The notes beneath the pieces were generated by a model. It was not told the origin of the DNA, made no database searches, and saw nothing but the letters and a program-made list of their open reading frames with translations. Position numbers and translations under genes: made by a program. From positions 88,846 to 152,845 of the forward strand of contig BCHH01000006.1 in the NCBI GenBank assembly GCA_001599595.1: 64,000 nt of DNA. Direction: 5' to 3'. This DNA is from Beverwykella pulmonaria. Its lineage: Eukaryota; Ascomycota; Dothideomycetes; Pleosporales; Melanommataceae. Every line of letters starts with the position of its first letter. The stretch's first letter is position 1. Positions 44,593-56,533 of this stretch are shown here, in pieces.

Positions 44593-47500
44593 ATGGGCGA
44601 CGCAATGCCTACAGTCGAGGACTTCACCGTTGGATGCATATGTGCGCTCGTCACAGAAGCTGTCGCTCTATGCTCGTTCTTCGACGAGGAGCACGAGACT
44701 CCCGATATTTTATCTTCGCAGGCATCCACACAGGACAATAATGTCTATACCGTGGGCACTATGGGAGGACACAACGTGGTTGTTGCAACACTGCCATACG
44801 GGAAATACGGCGTTTCTTCGGCGACCAGCGTCATCAGCAATATGAGGCGGAGTTTCCCACACCTGAGATTCTGTCTTATGGTTGGCATTGGGGGTGGGGC
44901 TCCAAGTCCTAACCATGATGTGCGACTCGGAGACATCGTTGTTAGCGCTCCAGAGGGCAGATCAGGTGGTGTTGTTCAATACGACCACGGAAAAACGATC
45001 CAGAACCGCCAGTTTGAGATAACTGCTCATCTAAATGAACCTCCAAGCTTCCTGCTCTCTGCACTCAGCAAACTCAGAATGGACTACAAGAGAAAGGGTC
45101 ACCGACTGCGAGAATCGGTTCAGAAAATCTTAGAAAACAATCCTAGACTTGTGGAAGAATACGCAGCCCCAGAAAAGACTTCTGATAGGTTATACATCTC
45201 GACCTATACGCATGTATTGGAGACGAAAGGCGACTGTCATACATCGTGTGGCACTGATCCGTCACAACTTATCGATCGACTCCCACGAAAGGCAACCATG
45301 GACGACCCTGTGATACACTACGGTATCATCGCCTCGGGTTCCAGTCTAATGAAGGACGCTGAAATTCGGGACAAACTTGCTCGGCAGGAGAAAGTACTTT
45401 GTTTCGAAATGGAAGCCGCAGGACTCATGAATGAATTCCCTTGCCTGGTAATTCGAGGCATATGTGATTATTCGGACACTCACAAGAATGATGACTGGCA
45501 AGGGCATGCAGCAATGATGGCAGCTGCGTATGCTAGGGAAATCCTTCGTGTGTTACAGCCTTGGAAGGTCGCAAACGAAAAGAAACTTGGCGAAGTGGTC
45601 ATGGGTCAGTGATAGCTATCAATGCAGAAATGGGACGTGCTTATTAACACTTGATAGCTGTGACGAAAATTGAAGAAAGCATCGATAAGCTTGCTCGCAC
45701 TCATGAACAAAATTCCCAGAGCATCGAACATGACTCCATCTTGAATTGGCTCACCCCAGTTGACTATGCACCTTATCAAGATATGCTACAACAAGAGCGA
45801 CAAGAAGGCACAGGTCAATGGTTCCTCGACTCAGAAGCGTTCCAGACCTGGCTTGCGGCCGATTCTCAAATCCTGTTCAGCCAAGGAATACCGGGCGCTG
45901 GTAAAACTTTCATCTCCTCGCTTGTGATAAGTCACCTCCATGATATGTTCCCTTCAAGGTCAGAAATTGGCATAGCGTACATATATTTCAACTATCGGGA
46001 ACATTCTACGCAAACGCTTCGAGACCTTCTCAGTAGCCTCATCAAGCAGTTAGCGCAGACAAAGCACCCGTTTCCCCTGCCGTTAGAGTGGTTGTATGAG
46101 CACCACAAGCAAGACAGAATTCGGCCATCCATAGAAGAGTTGATTCCCACACTATATTACATCGCTTTCTCTTACGAACGATGCTTCTTCATATTCGACG
46201 GGCTAGACGAATGTCGAGAGAGCGACGGCACACGGCAACGATTTCTCGAAATTATTTCCGGGCTTCCTTTGTACACCTACTCCAATATCTTCACTACCTC
46301 TCGTTTCAATAAATCTCTTGAGATTTTCTTCCAAGATGATCTACTGATGCCGATCAAAGCTTCGGACGCTGATGTGCGTCGATACTTAGACGAGCAGATC
46401 CCAAGAACTGTCGCCCTGGCAGTCGGTGACGCCCAGCTGCGCGAGCAGATCAAAGCATCTATTCTTAACGTGGCTAATGGAATGTAGGTATGTCTATAAT
46501 AAATAACATACACCCTAACTAATTATTATTCTAGGTTCCTTCTTGCGATGCTCCTTCTCAACACACTGAGAGGCAGGATAAACATGAGTCAGATTCAAGA
46601 GGCACTGCTACAGCTTCCAGACAACATAGATGGAGCTTACGAGAAAACGATGGAGATGATCGAACGCCAAGATGAGGGCTATAGAAGGGTAGCCTTGGAC
46701 ACCATTGCTTGGGTAAATTTCGCTGCCCGGCCTTTGACCATCCAGCAACTTCAGCACGCACTGGCCACTCGAATAGGAGACTCCGATCTAAATTCGGGAA
46801 ATGTCACCAGAAGTAATATTCTGCTTTCAGCTTGTGCAGGCCTGGTTACGCTTCAACACATTACGGTTCATCTGGTACATGAGACCGCTCAAGGATACTT
46901 CGAAAGGTCGTGGACGCGATGGTTTGGAGCAGCTAAAACTAAGATGACGGAAACGTGTCTTACATATATATGCTTCACTGCATTTGCATATCCATCCCGG
47001 CGACCGACCTCGTTATCTCGCTACGAACGCAAAACCTTCCCCTTTTATGAGTACGTAGCGCTGGAGCTACCGAATCACACTACGGCTACTAAAGAGTACT
47101 CAAAGTCGTTAGTGGAGAAGTTTCTCCAAAACGACTGTGCGGTCAACTTTTACTTGCAAACGAGACGAATGTTAACATCCAAAGAGCCATTCGATTCCGG
47201 AACAAGACGAAACAGAACAACTAAACTGCATGTTGCTGTGGAGTGCGGATTTGCCGACATTATATCATCACTCGTTAATGAACAGCCAAATCGATGGAAC
47301 GAGACAGGGGAAACACCACTACACCTGGCAGTACGAGGGAGTTTTAGAAATATTGTGCGGTCTTTGGTAGCTGCTCCACTTGTAGAATGCGATAGCGTGG
47401 ATATCTCTGGTCGAACACCCTTATCTCTCGCCTCTGAGGTTGGTGACCTAGAAGTGGTCAAATTGCTCTTCGAGAACCCCGAGATCAGCCTCACAGAATG

Positions 47501-48830
47501 GAACAGTTATGATGGCAGCCCAGGTCTATGTCTTCCGGAAATCCAACAATTAGGAACTGTCAAGATATCATTGAAGAAGCCTCAAATTAATCCCAATGTA
47601 TTGGACAAGTGCAAACGATCTCCCCTATCTTATGCCTTGGAAGCGGGACACGAACATGTTGTTAGGTTCCTGCTGAAACAAACGGAGGCCCATCTTACAA
47701 CTCTCGACCATAAAGGAAAATCTCCGTTATACTGGGCTGCCATGAGTGGCCAAATCCGGTCGATTGATCTCCTCATCTCAAAGGCTGGTTTTGACATAAA
47801 TGCGCCTATCTTAGGCAAAGAGTCTCCAATCTGCTGGGCTGTGAAGCAAAATAATGGATCGTTGTTTGGGTTAATTGTTCAAAAGCCCGGATGCAACGTA
47901 AACGCCATTGATTCTGACGGCCTGAACCCACTTTATTGGTCAACGCGACGAGGAGATGAATGGATGAGCCGACTGCTTCTATCCAGGAGGGAAGTTAACA
48001 TACATTCATACGACGGATATAGAAGAGGACCGCTTCACTTGACCGCAGAACGGGGAAGTATTTTCGTTATGAAGCTTTTACTCGCAAGAGAATCAGCTCG
48101 AATTGACGATAAAGACAGTATGGGTCACACGCCGCTTCATATTGCTGTAATGAGAAAAGACACGTCCATGGTGGCATTAATTCTGACCAGGGCAGACATA
48201 GACTCTTACATGGCGAAGGGTGTGTCTGAAACCCCATTGCACTATGCCATAGTTGGCGGAGAAGAGCCAATAATCAACTTGTTATTATCTCGAATTAGTC
48301 GCAATATCGAGGTTTGGGGCATGAGAGCCATAGAATTGGCCCTGGTAGGAGAGAATTTGGTCGCTATTAAGATGTTGTTATTAAAGGCCAAGCCGTGGAC
48401 TGACCGATACCCGTCGTTGAGACTGGAACTACTTCGATGGGCAGGAAAAGGTTCAAATGTACCCCAACGGGTGCTGAAATTTTTGGTAAAAGAGTTCCAG
48501 AAGCAAGAGAAAGACTTCAAGGCAGTACGTATTCTCTGCGATAGGGAACAGATTTCACTCAATGAAGAGAGAAACTCCAAAAGTCTAAAACCACTTGAAA
48601 TCGGAAACATGGATCTTGAGGTTCGAGATAAAGAAGGAGATACTCCGCTTCTCGCTGTTGCAAAGAGCGGAGACATGGCGGCAGCACGGATATTGATAGC
48701 AATGGGAGCAGATATCGATGCCATTGACAGTCAAGGAAGGAACATCTTTTCATGCACTAGAGGAGATAATAGACGGCTTCTGAACCGTCTCTTCGGTCCT
48801 AATGACAGCCAATCAAGAGACGGAGGCTAG
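44593..48830 (+). CDS. STAND receptor-like protein: PNP-UDP / NACHT / ankyrin repeats
   Basis: Exons 44593-45604, 45658-46483 and 46535-48830 give 1377 residues. Residues about 8-330 form a nucleoside-phosphorylase-like domain (VGCICALVTEAVAL, LMVGIGGGAPSPNHDVRLGD, FEMEAAGLMNEFPCLVIRGI). A NACHT NTPase follows with Walker A GIPGAGKT (414-421) and Walker B FFIFDGLDEC (514-523), then a winged-helix-like region. More than a dozen ankyrin repeats run from about 842 to 1370 (ETPLHLAVRGS, RTPLSLASEVG, HTPLHIAVMRK). Fungal NLR-like proteins of this plan are candidates for non-self recognition and heterokaryon incompatibility. All motifs needed for nucleotide binding are intact. The ligand and output are unknown. 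Confidence 0.9.
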
Positions 48831-49269
48831 TAAGAGATGCAACAGAAACGATTGGCATGATTTTGCCGATACTCAACTTTACTACGTGCCTACGGTTTTA
48901 CTGTTCATGATTCATTATGTGATGCAAAGCTAACGTCATTCATTTGACGGTAATGAAAGCTGCCAATATGTAAACATTTTAGGATTTATTTTGTTATGCT
49001 GGGCGGCTCCACAACATATGATACAGCGAACAGCACAAGGCGTATTTCTTGTTTTCCTCTAAGAGGGAGCTCGCATCCAGATTTTTACATATACCTGGCC
49101 TGCCTAAAAGACTCTAGATTCATCGTTTGGTTAACACATGGAGTTCTCCAGCCGGTGAACCTGTTACGTTGTTTCCAGACTGCGATTCGGAGTCTTTAAG
49201 ATACTATTCTTGCTTTCTGGTAAGCTCCGCCCTTATGATGAGATATGAAATACTGATGGTTTGTACAGG
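48831..49269. other. Intergenic DNA
   Basis: 3' flank of the STAND gene. Nothing recognised. Confidence 0.5.
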
Positions 49270-49840
49270 GCTCGTTATAAGAGGATCCAGAAGAAGTAAC
49301 AGAATGGAGCAGCAGCTCCGCCATCTGACAGATCATCGTATGCGGTCTCACCAGTAGAGAAGCCTAACGTAGTGACCGCAAAAAACATTGCCTACGAAAC
49401 CAAAACCAGCTAGAGCAGGAAAAGGCCTCAGTGCAAAGAATAAGGAGATCAAGAGGGCCGTGAAGCGTTCAACGACATTTTGAGCAGCTGGGGTCACCGA
49501 GTTCGCATTATTAGAGAAGCACCGTTGACAAAGTTGTATGTGAATGCTGGGGAAAATTTCAAGGCTTACGTATCCATCTTTTTCGATCAAACTGCATCTT
49601 CACCCTGTGAAGTCATCCTTTTCAACAATGACTCTGCACCCTGCCTTTCGCAAGCCGCGCAGCAGCTGTAGCCACACCTCCAACCCCAGCGCCGACGATG
49701 ATGACGCCGGGGCCGTTTGCACGTCCCATCTTGAGAAATTGGCTTTGAGTCTCCTGATTCTTCAATCGCATCATGTTGACACGGTCAAAAGTCGTGACGC
49801 CCTTGTGGGGCGTTCTGAGAGCTCGGTTGAAAGCGGACAC
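49270..49840 (-). pseudogene. Phytoene desaturase N-terminal relic
   Basis: The minus-strand frame from 49840 reads into VIIVGAGVGGVATAAARLAK, the FAD-binding GxGxxG fold at the start of carotenoid phytoene desaturases. It then shifts one frame to RVIVEKDDFTG, TGA (49602-49600), RCSLIEKDGY, the next conserved block (usual form E-K-N-D-F-T-G-G-R-C-S-L-I). After that the expected sequence stops and a different hydrophobic stretch (LISLFFALRPFPALAGFGF) follows, whose origin I cannot name. The enzyme would have desaturated phytoene in carotenoid synthesis. A 5' scrap of about 90 codons remains. Confidence 0.75.
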
Positions 49841-49964
49841 TCGGAACGAGGCAAGTTAAGACGTCTTAACGTGCGCTCGCGATTTATTTCACTCTTTTGT
49901 CATGACCACATCTCCGAGATCCCAAGCTCAACTTCTGCATTTTACGTAACCCTCTATCAAGAGC

Positions 49965-52412
49965 TCACTTTCCAGTCTGGCAAAGTGCAATACAAAACTC
50001 TCTGAAGTCACCCTTGGTCGCCTCCTCAAGATCTTCCTCCAAAACCCGGCCGTACTTCTCTTCGTACTCCGTCTTCACTCTAACGAGATGTAGACGGTCC
50101 CAATGCAGTCTTACAAGACGCGAAATGACAAGCTCGTAGCGTTGTTGGCGCTCGTGCTTGGATGTTGAGGCTTCCTTTGCGGTCAGCTTGCCAGAGCCTC
50201 GTGGCCCATTTGCCGAGGGCGGTTCGATGAGATCCATGAGAGCGTGGTGGAGTAGCATGGCGTCTCGCGCTGGGCGGTTGATAACGCCATTGAGGATGTG
50301 AGCGACTACTTCACCCTAGGAAATATTAGTCAAAAGTCCATGTACGCTTCCAAACGAGTACTCACCACCAAATTGTTGCTCTTTCTCAGGGCATCCCTCG
50401 CGAAATTGCCCTGGTGCTTCCTCTCATAGGTTCTCAACACATCCCTCAAATGCGCGTCACTTCGCATAACCACAACCTGCAGCATCGCAGTCTCGCCCCC
50501 CTCTCTTGCCTTTATCGCCCTATAAAGCGTGTCCACATCCCTGTTCCTGTATTCCTGCGGCCAAACATCGCTTTCCTCTTGGCGCTCTCCTTCCAGCGCC
50601 ATCAAAATGGCTTTCCGGAACTTGTCGGCTTTGAGTTCCTTGTCCATGCACTTGACCAGAGAGTCGCCATACCGCTTATCCTTGAACGCATCCTTGATCT
50701 CGCGGATCTCGTGATTTTGTCTACCCATGAGAGCTTCGATGAGAAGTTCGCGACGGGCCGAGTTGGACTGGTACCAGTAGTTCGCCCAGTATCCTTCACT
50801 CTCGTACCTGCCAAGGGCTGTCACGTATGCAATTTTGCCAAAATTACCACTCGTCTTTAATTTGATGTGCTTTGCAATGTTGATGCCGCGTCCCTGGACT
50901 TTGCAGTGGCGCTTGTACTCTGATCGGAGTTCGAGCATCTGGTCATGAGAGAGTGCAGGTAGGATGTCGATAATTGTGTCCGCGTCGGGTGTTCGTGAAG
51001 CCATGGCATCCACAAGCGCGAGCGCATCTTCCGTGGCGTCATATATCTTCACCTTCCTCTTCTCTTTTCCTCTGTCACGATCATCGAATCCTCCACCACC
51101 GGAGCCACCTCCATATGCTGCGAGCGCTAGCTTATCTTTGGGCTTCGATTTCCGTTGTGGACTAGGTGATCGTCTCGACGTCGAATGCGCTCGATGTCGG
51201 CCACCTCCATGAATAGACGCGGTCGATCCTCGTGGCGACAGACTGTCCAGAGAAGGCAAGTGGTCCAGGTCGTCATCCATCATCATTGCCTGAGGCATAG
51301 GCGATATTGACTGATAGACTCCGTGATACGCTTCTAGCAACGGAGACGGTGGCGGCATCCCCCCGGGAAACCCTCCAGGCATACCTCCAGGCACAATGGT
51401 TTGGATATCCGGTCTGTTCCCACTGACTGAAAGCCTATCCATACGTCCTGCTAACCCGTCTGGTCGACCTCCACTAACGGAGAGACTATGAGGTCTTGCT
51501 CCAGGACCGGGTGAGGGCGGCCCATGATGCCTCCCTCCACCCTGTGGCACCATTTCAACTATCTTGCGACCATCATATGCATCCGACGGTCCGGAGTGAG
51601 AGACCGATCGTTGGTGCTCTGGCTGAGGCGAATGACGCCCCATGGGCGGCGGTGGGTATGTATGTTGCTGAGGCGGAGGTGGGGCAGGGGCCGGTGGCAT
51701 GGTATTGCCGTAATATGGTTGCTGCTGCTGTTGCTGGTATGGGCTCGCGGATTGCTGGTACGGGTTCGTGGGTTGGGTTGGTTGGTGTGTATGTCTCACA
51801 GCTGGTTGTTGAGGAGCCACGACTGGTTTTGCAGAATATGTGATGCCGGCTGGCTGCGGTGCATACTGGATGCCGCCACCAGTGACTGGATTCCGTACAG
51901 GACCAGACTGGTTCGCGGGAGAAGCCGTGTATCCATACTGTCCTGTCGGCGCATACTGCACTCCACTGGGCGCTGCGTACTGAGTCCCGGGAGAGACGGG
52001 AGAGATGGGTCCACGGTCAGTGGCGGAATACTGGTAATGAGCCGCTGCCTGCGCTTGTTGCACGTAGTCTGGACGTTCGCTTGGAGGGAGGTCAGCGTAG
52101 TTGCCCATGGTGACGGGCTCGGTAGGTCTGGAGGCCATGTCTCAGCGCCTGATTGTAAATTTTTTTTCTTCTGCCGGAGCAAGTTGAGACGCAAGGAGGG
52201 AGGCGTGAGCGCGCATGTACTCACGTTGTCGCGTAAGCTGGCTGTCCAGGCTGCCGCACCTCATACTGCGGGGTAGCTCTCCCATGTTCAGCTGGGGCGT
52301 GATATTGGGGACCTGGCGAGGGTGCGCGCACGTTACTGCGTGATCGCTCGCGTCGGCCGCCAGGCGACTTGGACCTCGAACGCCCTTTTCGGTCGTCGAC
52401 GCGCAGCGACAT
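49965..52412 (-). CDS. Annexin with long Pro/Gln-rich N-terminus
   Basis: Exons 52412-52225, 52127-50366 and 50315-49965 give 766 residues. The first 450 residues are Pro/Tyr/Gln/Gly-rich and disordered-looking, with Ser/Arg stretches at the very start. The C-terminal third holds the annexin core: DATEDALALVDAMA, TIIDILPALSHDQMLELRSEYKRH, ARRELLIEALMGRQNHEI, GDSLVKCMDKELKADKF and VVMRSDAHLRDVL. These are degenerate annexin repeats, as in other filamentous-fungal annexins, with weak type-II Ca2+ sites. It is expected to bind membrane phospholipid. The first intron joins at the AG inside the Met-Ala-Ser codons, so the ATG at 52138 is not the start. Starting there instead would lose 63 residues. 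Confidence 0.85.
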
Positions 52413-53362
52413 GGCGTGTTGGGGAACTGGTGGGGCGCGTGGGGTTTTCCAAGATTCGAAACACTACAATGGCGGGATTGAGGACAAGATAGATGGAAAG
52501 GCACAATTCAGAGGCTGCCAAGTACAGACAAAGTTGAGGTACGCACGACGGAAACAAAGACCGACACACATGAGGCTGAGAAAGTGCGAGGCGGGGCGCG
52601 TAGCGCAGTTGCTCCGAGCTTACACTTCATCTTTCCCTGTGTGGTTAGATAGCAGGCGCTCGTCCGTATAGGTCGTGGGGGCCAAAAGTCAAATATAAAG
52701 GCCCATTATCCAAGCTGGTCAAGACTTGAAGCCGAAGACAAGATGTCGTGACATTTTTGACCAGGCCCTTCTGACGCCAGCAAAAGAACCCTAGCACTCG
52801 CAGATCAAGAACCGTCGGACCCAACGCTGCGTAATCCTTCGGCAGCGGCAAGCAAGGATCGCCCGGCTTTTCGCTATCGGCAGCCTCATTGCGGCGTTGA
52901 GCTGAACTGCCGCGGAAAAACCCCAGTCAAACATCCTGACAGTGTTGAGATGCAGCCCACATTTTACCCGCGACTATATGGACATCTCAGACACCTTCAG
53001 AAGCCAGCAAGGTGGTGAAAATTAACCCTTTCCAGACCTGGACCTCACATTCCAAGTTGTTCGAGACGGATCTAATGTGGAAATTAATGTTTAATTTCAG
53101 TTGTGGGCCCTCCATATTTGTTCTTTGTAGAGCTGAACTCAAACTCGCGTACAGGAAGCGCCCAACGAGCACCAGACTCGCAAAGAGTACGCCACTTTCT
53201 ATGGCAAAAGAAGGCATGACAACCAGCAAAGACGCTACGTGTGAACGGCGGCGTCAGCGCCATAGCTTTTGGACTCCATATCTATCAGTGGGCAACCCGA
53301 TACATACCAGCCGCTGTTCCTGTCTGTAGCATACTATTTCTATTCATCCCATCTCACTTCGC
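52413..53362. other. Divergent promoter region of annexin and the F-box-like gene
   Basis: No gene recognised in 950 bp. The short reading frames here have no domain and overlap on both strands. Confidence 0.5.
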
Positions 53363-54316
53363 TTGACGTACCTCGACATGCATACCCACACAGTCGCACC
53401 GCCGCAGAACCTCCAACTTCAGTCCCCTCTAGTCTGCCTACCTGCCGAGATCAAACACATCATCCTTAGCTACTGCTTTGCCGCCGAAGGTCCCATCTTC
53501 GACCCAGTCATCGGCTCCGATCCTCCCAAACTTGAAACACCTCCATTACTCGGCTTAGCGCTTCTCCGGACATGCCGTAGGATCTACCACGAAGCGGATC
53601 ACCGTGCCATATTCACCCAAAACGTCTTCCGCTTTACAGAGGTTGATCGCATGAGATGCTTCTTTGCTGCGATTGGAGAAACATACAGCGCATGTATCCA
53701 GGATGTCGAGATCGACGCGCGAACGGTTCACTATATTCGTCCTGCTATAAGTCGCGAATGGTTGCACTATCTCGCCTGGGGTGGTGGACCGTGGGCCAAG
53801 ATCCTAGGTTCCCTTCACGTCGATGCACCAAACCTAAAGTGTGTTCGCATCAATTTTGAATCCTGGCCAACAATCCCCATGTTCCGGGTTGAGCTCTGGA
53901 ATCTCCTTCGGAGTATGCTGCTCAAAATAGAGGGGTTAGAAAGAGTCATGGTCATTGGGGCAAGCAAGGGGTCGGGTATGGCGATGCGAGATCCCTGGTC
54001 CCCCGTCCACTTCGTTGGGGGTGATGATGTAGGATCCAACGATCTCGTTGAGTATATGTGGAGCACGGTCAAAGCGCCCAATGACGCGAAGGTGATCAGA
54101 TGGACTCGAAGTGACGGAAAACTGTATCTTGAAGTCGTGATCAAAGCATACCTGGTCAGGAATATCGATAATGGCTGGGTTGAGCCTTATACGAGGAAGA
54201 AGCACACTGACGTTTGGCCGGAAAGCGGGTCATGTACTTGGTTTGCATATCAACATCGCGACTCCGACGGTGTAGAGCCGACTACAAAAGGGGTCAATCC
54301 CAGCGCCGCCGGATGA
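53363..54316 (+). CDS. F-box-like protein with C-terminal hydrophilic domain
   Basis: Single exon, 317 residues; the later Met at residue 6 is also a possible start. An F-box-like lead (LVCLPAEIKHIILSYCF, residues about 24-40) is followed by LALLRTCRRIYHEADHRAIFTQNVFRF, the arrangement of the widespread fungal family in which an F-box-type motif precedes a region of unknown role. Its 3' end overlaps GPI2 by 23 bp on the other strand. A role in ubiquitin-ligase substrate selection is only a guess. Confidence 0.7.
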   Translation: MTYLDMHTHTVAPPQNLQLQSPLVCLPAEIKHIILSYCFAAEGPIFDPVIGSDPPKLETPPLLGLALLRTCRRIYHEADHRAIFTQNVFRFTEVDRMRCFFAAIGETYSACIQDVEIDARTVHYIRPAISREWLHYLAWGGGPWAKILGSLHVDAPNLKCVRINFESWPTIPMFRVELWNLLRSMLLKIEGLERVMVIGASKGSGMAMRDPWSPVHFVGGDDVGSNDLVEYMWSTVKAPNDAKVIRWTRSDGKLYLEVVIKAYLVRNIDNGWVEPYTRKKHTDVWPESGSCTWFAYQHRDSDGVEPTTKGVNPSAAG

Positions 54317-55736
54317 TAGGTCTTGCAGGATCCCAAGGGCCATGGATTTCGTTCTTGTACTTTTGCAGCCCGATGAGCCACCAGCTGCAAATGCCCATGC
54401 CGAGGAAAGTAACGATTCCACCTAAAATCACTCCGGCAATCCAGGCTGCACGTCCGCCGCCCGTTAGGGTGACGAAGACAGCACCGCACGCGCTGATGAC
54501 GAGCGCGATGGTCAGAGACAAGTGACCACGCCATGAAATGGACCGGAGTTGTCGTCGAAAAATGGGAAACAGGCCAAAGACCTCGATGGAAAACAGGGTT
54601 AATGAGAACACATGGGTAGTGGACGGAAGTCGCGATGCTAGCACTGTAGAAGCCATGAGTGCGGAATTGGTCGAGATGGATGCAGGCAGACTACGGCACG
54701 AATTAATATATTTCCAATGCCACATTCAAAACATAACACGTACTGAGCGCCTGTCCCACCTCCATAATCAAAAAAGGCAACATTCATGCAGAGTAACCAT
54801 GTGCTAATCGCCCAGATGGAATCACTCGTCGTGGATTTCGTGAGAGATTTGAGGATTGGACTCAACCCTAGCAAAGCAGCGTAAATGAGCATAGCAGATT
54901 TGGCGGTAGCCAGGCGTTGCTGGTTCCTGGGCGATAGAGATGACGTTGGATCCACGTAGGGCACGTGGTAGTCAGGGCCAGCCGGCGTAGGAGACAGGGC
55001 CATGTTGGCGGATACATTAGAAGCTATCGACGTGACACTGGCATTGTGAGAGTGGTCCGACTGGTCCTTATTCCTGGCGGAAAGAGCCAAACCAAGGCCC
55101 AGGGCTTGCGACTCCTTTGTAGAATTCGCAGAACTCGAGCTGAAGGTATCCTCCAGGTCCGCCTCAGCCACCGTCGCGGCTTTTGCTGCCTCGGCCTCCT
55201 CTTGTCCCATCCAGTGATCCCACAGCGCCCATCCTAGTACGGTGCACAAGCTGGCCCAGCTCACCACGGAGACGGGCGACACTCGCTCTTGTGCAATGGC
55301 GACGAAACAGCAGCAGAAAATGGCCACCGAGGCAATGTGCTGGACAATGACGGTGGAATCGGCCATGAGGGACCAGAACTCGTAAGGCTGGAGGCGAGGG
55401 TTGCGCTGGAGGTGGTCGAGGAACGTCTTCTCATCGGTGTAGTTGTCGGGAACTGCAATAGTTAGTCGCATGCGTCGTGAATGAGAATGAAAGCTACTGA
55501 CACGGCTGCTTGAACCAGAGCAGCTTCTTGTAGTGGCCTTTTGGCTTTCGGCTGGCACTGCGCGATCTCTCTCTCTTCTTCCTTACGCTCAGCGCCGCTC
55601 CCTCCCCGATGCCTCCAAAGGGCCGCATGGGCGGAGGCTTGTAGTAGGCATTTTCAGGGGCGAGGTGATTTGGATCCAGGGCTGAAGATGATGTCAAAGT
55701 AGAAGACGCCGTCAATGTCGACAAGGTGGGCGGCAT
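54294..55736 (-). CDS. GPI2: GPI2/PIG-C, subunit of GPI-GlcNAc transferase
   Basis: Exons 55736-55502, 55452-54744 and 54690-54294 give 446 residues. The signature block after a basic lead (KPKGHYKKLLWFKQP, then PDNYTDEKTFLDHLQRNPRL, residues about 66-99) and the late block STTHVFSLTLFSIEVFGLFP are characteristic of Gpi2/PIG-C. Several membrane spans lie between and after them. The protein acts in the ER membrane complex that makes GlcNAc-phosphatidylinositol, the first step of GPI-anchor synthesis. Its middle Ser/Ala/Glu-rich linker is long, as in other filamentous ascomycetes. Both introns (49 and 53 bp) restore the family sequence. Confidence 0.9.
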
Positions 55737-56533
55737 TGGGCGTACACGAGTATGCTTGCGACGGCGATAGTATTAAGAGACGAGGAAGGAGTGATCAACG
55801 CCAAGCCCATGATTCCGCGACACGACGCGGGGACATTCCGCCATTTCTCCAACTTCTCCAACACATCACTCTATACTTTGGCCATCACACTTCACCACGG
55901 TTTGCGACATATTCATCATTACGAAAACGCCTCTATGTCAACAAAGAGTGCGAGTGTCAGACAAAAGACGTCTTCGTTTCTAAGGATATACGATCGCACT
56001 ACGATGTGTAAGGGTCCAGAACCCAACCCCTTCTCAACTTTCCCATTCTCCTTGCCCGTCCCTCTCAATCCTGTCTCAAGCTCATCATGGGCATCCGCAG
56101 TCTCGTAAAGGTACCTGTGCAAAGCGCGTTGCTGCCTTGTGCCAAATGAGGCGCCAGGCTGAGGTGGCTGAGATCCTTGGCGTTTGTCGATACAAACAGC
56201 CTCCGACCGCGCGACGTGGATGCAGAAAACATTTCGCCATTCTTCGAGCACTCTTCACCCTTCCGCGATTTGAACTTCTACTACCGTGTTTCTCTAAGCA
56301 AGATTGTGACAAGAAGGCACTTTATTGTGGCTTTCATTAGCATCGCTTCGTGCTGCAGGTGGTCTCTCGTCCTAATCAGAGCTTAAAAATCAGCCACTGA
56401 ATTGATCAGGTTCCTACGTTGCATCTGGATTCAGGCTACGACATCAAAATAATTTTACTCTTGCGAACAACACAGTTTAGACTAAAAATTCGTATTTTCC
56501 TGCCAGCAATAAACCCCACCAACCGTCGCAACT
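55737..56533. other. Divergent promoter region
   Basis: Lies between GPI2 and the membrane-protein gene. No convincing gene was seen; the frames here overlap on both strands. Confidence 0.5.
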
